Assembly (NCBI GenBank): GCA_964517495.1
Contig: CAZFER010000062.1
Location: 1 to 37,457, forward strand
Direction: 5' to 3'
From: CAZFER01 sp964517495
Lineage (GTDB): Bacteria > Hinthialibacterota > Hinthialibacteria > Hinthialibacterales > Hinthialibacteraceae
Length of the DNA: 37,457 bases
In this document: piece after piece, positions 34,273-37,457 of the stretch
Layout of the letters: each line of letters opens with the position of its first letter
Numbering within the stretch: position 1 is the stretch's first letter
The notes under the pieces: generated by a model
Told to the model about the DNA's origin: nothing
Databases searched by the model: none
The model's input: the letters and a program-made list of their open reading frames with translations, nothing else
Translations under genes and position numbers: made by a program

Positions 34273-34962
34273 ATGACAAAAAATATTGGGCGAAGAGAAT
34301 TAATAAGTGCTGCTAGTGTTGCAGCGGTTTCAAGCGTCGTTGCAGGTGATGCTTTAGGGCAAGAAAAATCATCCGCCCAAAAAATCATTGGTGTGTGTTG
34401 CAGTCCTCGTAAGGGAATGACGACCTCATCAGCTCTTGGTGTTTGCCTGCAAGCAGCAAAGATATTTGATTCGAAATTGGAAACAGAACTGATTGAATTA
34501 GCAGATTACAGTATCCCCGCTCAATTAGCTGCCGGTCAGCCTCTTCGAGAAGGTGAAACCGATGACTTTGCTAAAATCGTTGAAAAACTCGGAGATCCAT
34601 CTGTCGTGGGAATTATTGTAGGTTCTCCCGTCTACTTTGGAAACATGAGCGCCCTGTGTAAGGCCTTTTTGGATCGGTGCATCGCCTTTCGAAAAGACGG
34701 TTTTAAATTAAGAAACAAAGTTGCTGGTGTCCTGGCGGTTGGTGGCGCTCGCAATGGAGGGCAGGAATTGACAATTCGCTCCATCCAGACAGCGCTTATG
34801 TGCCAGGACATGATAATTGTTGGTGATGGGCAACCCACTTCTCGAATCGGCGCAACCTTTTGGAGCCAAAACAATTCAATCGATAGTGATACCTTTGGGA
34901 AAGATACGGCTCAAAATCTTGGAATACGTGTGGCGGAATTGGCTACCATGATCCATAAATAA
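34273..34962 (+). CDS. Tat-exported flavodoxin-like NADPH-dependent FMN reductase
   Basis: A 229-residue protein of the NADPH-dependent FMN reductase / iron-sulfur flavoprotein superfamily. An N-terminal Tat-like signal is visible: GRRELISAASVAAVSSVVAG, with cleavage plausible near DALGQ. The flavodoxin-like fold follows: the phosphate loop CCSPRKGMTTSSAL (42-55) and the FMN-isoalloxazine segment GSPVYFGNMSALCKAFLDRC. No clustered cysteine set for an Fe-S centre is seen. GGGAG lies close before the start. It has its own strong promoter. Export of such a protein is unusual, since NAD(P)H is cytoplasmic; its electron donor is unknown. The next gene is a metal(loid)-type permease that may share a control site. 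Confidence 0.85.
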   Translation: MTKNIGRRELISAASVAAVSSVVAGDALGQEKSSAQKIIGVCCSPRKGMTTSSALGVCLQAAKIFDSKLETELIELADYSIPAQLAAGQPLREGETDDFAKIVEKLGDPSVVGIIVGSPVYFGNMSALCKAFLDRCIAFRKDGFKLRNKVAGVLAVGGARNGGQELTIRSIQTALMCQDMIIVGDGQPTSRIGATFWSQNNSIDSDTFGKDTAQNLGIRVAELATMIHK

Positions 34963-35034
34963 TTTTTGTCATGAACATACCGTAAAAACAAAAAGATCCT
35001 GCGCATTGAATTTTTTTGAAATGCGTTGAGCAAA

Positions 35035-35071
35035 CTCTTGAAGATTCCCCGCAAGAGACAGTGTGTATAAT
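35035..35071 (+). promoter_or_regulatory. Hairpin and possible -10 box before the permease
   Basis: CTCTTG and CAAGAG form a six-base hairpin around 35035-35057. It is followed by TATAAT (35066-35071), a perfect -10 box without a clear -35 at the right distance. The alternative pair TTGGCA-16-TATAAG (35093-35119) would overlap the ribosome-binding site, so I favour the TATAAT. Confidence 0.3.
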
Positions 35072-35092
35072 TTAAGTTTTTAACAAATTATC

Positions 35093-35113
35093 TTGGCAGT
35101 TTGGCCAAATTGG
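35093..35113. promoter_or_regulatory. Second TTGGC-repeat operator candidate
   Basis: TTGGC-N3-TTGGC (35093-35105) followed at once by CAAA, creating the palindrome TTTGGCCAAA (35100-35109). It lies just before the permease ribosome-binding site. It matches the arrangement found in the promoter at 34202, which suggests one regulator controls both genes. Confidence 0.4.
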
Positions 35114-35130
35114 ATATAAGGAAGTTTAGA

Positions 35131-36432
35131 ATGAATTGGAAAACCGAATGGAAAAAACTTGTGGGAATCATAGCGGTATTCCTGGGTTGTTTTTATCTTC
35201 CCATTGATTTTCCCCGGTTTCAAAAAGCACTGCTTGAATCCCTATATCTCGTGAAATGGTATGCGCAAGAGCATGTTTTACTGTGTCTTGTGCCTGCTTT
35301 CTTCATTGCTGGAGCGATAGCAGTCTTTATCAGCCAGAACGCCGTAATGAAATATCTTGGACCAAAGGCTCCCAAGACGCTGGCCTATGGAGTGGCTTCG
35401 GTATCGGGAACTGTCCTTGCCGTGTGTTCCTGCACAGTGTTGCCTCTTTTTGCTGGTATCTACCGGATGGGCGCAGGTTTAGGGCCAGCAACGGCATTCC
35501 TCTATTCCGGCCCGGCGATCAATGTTCTAGCGATTGTGCTTACGGCAGCGGTGCTTGGATTCGAAATGGGAGCGGCGCGAGCAGTCGGAGCAGTTTTGTT
35601 CAGTATTGTAATCGGTCTCGCCATGCATGTGATTTTTCGTAAGGAAGAGATGGAAAAAGCCAACGCGGCGGCCCAGATGCCCGAACCGGAAGTATCCAGA
35701 CCGCTTTGGCAGAATGCGTTTTATATGGCGGTAATGGTGGCCATTTTAGTTTTTGCTAATTGGGCAAAGCCTGAAAATGAAACCGGACTTTGGTATCTGC
35801 TTTATTCAAACAAGTGGACGATAACTGGTCTGTTTTCTATCGCATTCGCCATCATGTTGGTGGTCTGGTTCAAACTTGAATGGTGGAAAACGCTGATAGC
35901 GAGTACACCCGCCTTGATACTGGCTTTCCTTTATCCAGCCAATCCTATAGCCTCCTTTGTCGCTGGATTTCTGGGACTATCCGTCTTGATCAGTACGCGA
36001 AAGGATGAACTGGGAGAATGGTTCGAGCAATCCTGGGGATTCGCCAAACAGATTTTACCACTCTTGCTTTTTGGCGTCTTGATCGCAGGTCTCCTACTAG
36101 GCCGTCCCGGTGAAGAAGGATTAATCCCTTCCGAATGGGTCAGTTCGGCAGTGGGCGGAAATTCATTGCAAGCCAATTTCTTTGCTTCGATTTTCGGAGC
36201 GTTCATGTATTTCGCCACTTTAACAGAAATTCCAATTCTTCAAGGATTGATTGGCAGTGGTATGGGTAAGGGACCGGCACTAGCGCTTTTGTTGGCTGGT
36301 CCAGCCTTAAGCCTGCCGAACATGCTTGTTATACGAAGCGTGCTGGGCACAAAAAAAACAACTGTGTTTGTATGTCTCGTCGTCATCATGGCGACCATCA
36401 GTGGAATGTTTTTTGGAGCAATTTGGAGTTAA
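35131..36432 (+). CDS. ArsP-type (PF03773) permease
   Basis: A 433-residue inner-membrane permease of the ArsP/YraQ family with about 10 helices in two similar halves. The first half has VCSCTVLPLFAGIYRMGAG (C99, C101) and ATAFLYSGPAINV; the second has TEIPILQGLIGSGMG and LLAGPALSLPNM. The CSC motif at the membrane centre is typical of the family, whose known members export organoarsenicals; many have unknown substrates. ATG 35131 follows AAGGAAG at good distance; an in-frame TTG at 35101 lies in the operator and is rejected. The TolC-family gene starts three bases after its stop, so the pair may form an efflux operon. Confidence 0.9.
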   Translation: MNWKTEWKKLVGIIAVFLGCFYLPIDFPRFQKALLESLYLVKWYAQEHVLLCLVPAFFIAGAIAVFISQNAVMKYLGPKAPKTLAYGVASVSGTVLAVCSCTVLPLFAGIYRMGAGLGPATAFLYSGPAINVLAIVLTAAVLGFEMGAARAVGAVLFSIVIGLAMHVIFRKEEMEKANAAAQMPEPEVSRPLWQNAFYMAVMVAILVFANWAKPENETGLWYLLYSNKWTITGLFSIAFAIMLVVWFKLEWWKTLIASTPALILAFLYPANPIASFVAGFLGLSVLISTRKDELGEWFEQSWGFAKQILPLLLFGVLIAGLLLGRPGEEGLIPSEWVSSAVGGNSLQANFFASIFGAFMYFATLTEIPILQGLIGSGMGKGPALALLLAGPALSLPNMLVIRSVLGTKKTTVFVCLVVIMATISGMFFGAIWS

Positions 36433-36435
36433 TTC

Positions 36436-37457
36436 ATGAATATCCGATTTTTTTTGATCCCAATCGCATGTCTTTTCTATTGGAATGCCTCTATTCCTGA
36501 TTCCAAAGCGGAAAAACAGGGGTATACACTTCAGGAGTGCATTCAAACAGCGCTTGCTCAGAATCCTGACATCGCGATGGCCGAACAAGACATTGCCGCA
36601 GCGGATGCCCGTAAGGACTTTGCGCGCGGCGAACGCTGGCCTTCTCTATCGTTAAGAAGTACATATAGCCATTCCTTGGATCCTCAGCGGTTAACAATGA
36701 TCCGGCGCCCCAACGAATCTTCTGCATTCACTGAGGATATTTGGAAAGGGGACATTCTTTTTTCATTGCCGCTGTATACCGGCGGACGGATTATCCACTC
36801 CATCCAAGCAGCGGAATTTTTGTATTTATCTTCTGAAAAAAGGTTGGCGCGTACCCGACAAGAATTAGTCTTCAACGTTAGCAGCGTGTTTTATGACATT
36901 TTGGCTCAACGAGAAGTGATCGATTCGCTGCAATTCTCTCAGCAGGTACTGGATGAGCACGTGCAAAGAATCAATCAACTGATTCAAGCCGAACGAGCCG
37001 CCAAGGTGGATTTATTACGGACGCAAGTGCAATTGGTTAATGTGAAACAAAATCGAATCAGTGAAGAAAATAAACTGGATATCAAACTTCGGATTTTAGC
37101 AAATTTAATGGGAGTCGAAAATGCCACCGAGCCTTTGGAAATAGAGGGTGAGTTAAAAGAAAAACCATTTACAACAATCAAAAATTCTGCCCTTAATCTT
37201 GCTTATGAGAACCGGTCCGATCTCGAGGCCGATCGGGTGGAATACCAGGCGCAAGCCGACCGAGTCAAAGCCAGTGCAGCGGAACAGTGGCCTACTCTTT
37301 CTCTGTTTGGCTCCTATGGGGGCCTTTGGGGGATCGATCCTGAATACAGTCAACCCGGCGCGGACCTACTGGAAGATGCGGGTATGATTGGACTTTCTGT
37401 CGAGGTTCCTCTTTTTGTTGGTGGTCGCATTAAGGCGAAAGTTCGGGAAGAAAAAGC
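36436..37457 (+). CDS. TolC-family outer-membrane efflux protein (partial, cut by window end)
   Basis: An open frame of 340 codons runs off the window with no stop. It begins with a Sec signal (NIRFFLIPIACLFYWNASI) and continues with the outer-membrane efflux protein pattern: YTLQECIQTALAQNPDI, a long helix with QQDIAAADA-like periodicity, SLPLYTGGRI at about residue 115, and a second repeat ending VEVPLFVGGRIKAKV at the window edge. The two LY/LF-x-GGRI motifs mark the duplicated TolC halves. GGAG within the permease stop region serves as ribosome-binding site. TolC forms the outer-membrane channel of tripartite pumps; membrane-fusion and pump genes may follow beyond the window. Confidence 0.9.
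   Translation, partial: MNIRFFLIPIACLFYWNASIPDSKAEKQGYTLQECIQTALAQNPDIAMAEQDIAAADARKDFARGERWPSLSLRSTYSHSLDPQRLTMIRRPNESSAFTEDIWKGDILFSLPLYTGGRIIHSIQAAEFLYLSSEKRLARTRQELVFNVSSVFYDILAQREVIDSLQFSQQVLDEHVQRINQLIQAERAAKVDLLRTQVQLVNVKQNRISEENKLDIKLRILANLMGVENATEPLEIEGELKEKPFTTIKNSALNLAYENRSDLEADRVEYQAQADRVKASAAEQWPTLSLFGSYGGLWGIDPEYSQPGADLLEDAGMIGLSVEVPLFVGGRIKAKVREEK

Noticed and set aside
35101..35130. TTG start adding ten residues to the permease
   Set aside because: It lies within the operator-like element, has no ribosome-binding site, and ATG 35131 has a good one.
1..37457. General TAG recoding or pyrrolysine use
   Set aside because: The flavoprotein and Rieske genes end normally at TAG; only one gene contains an internal TAG.
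1..37457. CRISPR arrays, tRNA or rRNA genes, insertion sequences, prophage genes
   Set aside because: No spaced direct repeats, cloverleaf-like sequences, transposases or phage genes were recognised.

Overview
This window comes from a Gram-negative bacterium: it has a TolC-type outer-membrane factor, Tat- and Sec-exported proteins, and a proton-pumping NADH dehydrogenase. The DNA is somewhat AT-rich. The phylum cannot be fixed from sequence alone. The pairing of a GltD-like flavoprotein with Rieske/cytochrome b genes recalls arrangements I remember from anammox Planctomycetes. The complex I proteins instead resemble the E. coli isoform. I treat lineage as open. No tRNA, rRNA, CRISPR array, integrase or insertion sequence was seen.

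Layout. (1) 1-1840: a WYL-domain regulator (minus strand) and a decayed minus-strand reading frame that may be the tail of a penicillin-acylase-type hydrolase. (2) 1942-13633, plus strand: an anaerobic respiration operon. It starts with an Rrf2-family regulator behind a good promoter and a perfect 17-bp palindrome. It continues with a GltD-like NAD(P)H oxidoreductase carrying ferredoxin domains, a Rieske protein, a fused b6/IV cytochrome b, a membrane-anchored hexaheme cytochrome c, a Tat-exported NarG-type molybdoenzyme, its NarH-type iron-sulfur subunit, a secreted heme-b subunit of the ethylbenzene-dehydrogenase type, a TorD/NarJ chaperone, and a 50-residue cysteine-rich protein that overlaps the chaperone stop. 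(3) 13622-14653, minus strand: a MobB-MobA fusion for the molybdenum cofactor, convergent with that operon. (4) 14775-16040: a secreted DUF4432-family gene interrupted by one in-frame TAG. (5) 30558 down to 16045, minus strand: a complete 13-gene nuo operon in the order A-B-CD-E-F-G-H-I-J-K-L-M-N, with a fused nuoCD and many 1-4 base overlaps. (6) 30559-31132: a hairpin-rich non-coding stretch. (7) 31133-33814, minus strand: a zinc-dependent dehydrogenase and a sodium/solute symporter. (8) 34193 to the end, plus strand: a Tat-exported FMN-reductase-like protein, an ArsP-type permease, and a TolC-family gene cut by the window edge.

How the genes fit together. Complex I would oxidise NADH and reduce quinone. 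The Rieske/cytochrome b unit would oxidise quinol and pass electrons through the hexaheme cytochrome to the outward-facing NarGH-like enzyme and its heme-b subunit. No NarI-type quinol-oxidising subunit and no NarK transporter is present, which suits an enzyme active outside the cytoplasmic membrane. This is the pNar layout known from haloarchaea, here joined to a cytoplasmic NAD(P)H flavoprotein. The same parts could run in reverse as a nitrite oxidoreductase feeding NAD(P)+ reduction. The sequence alone does not decide direction.
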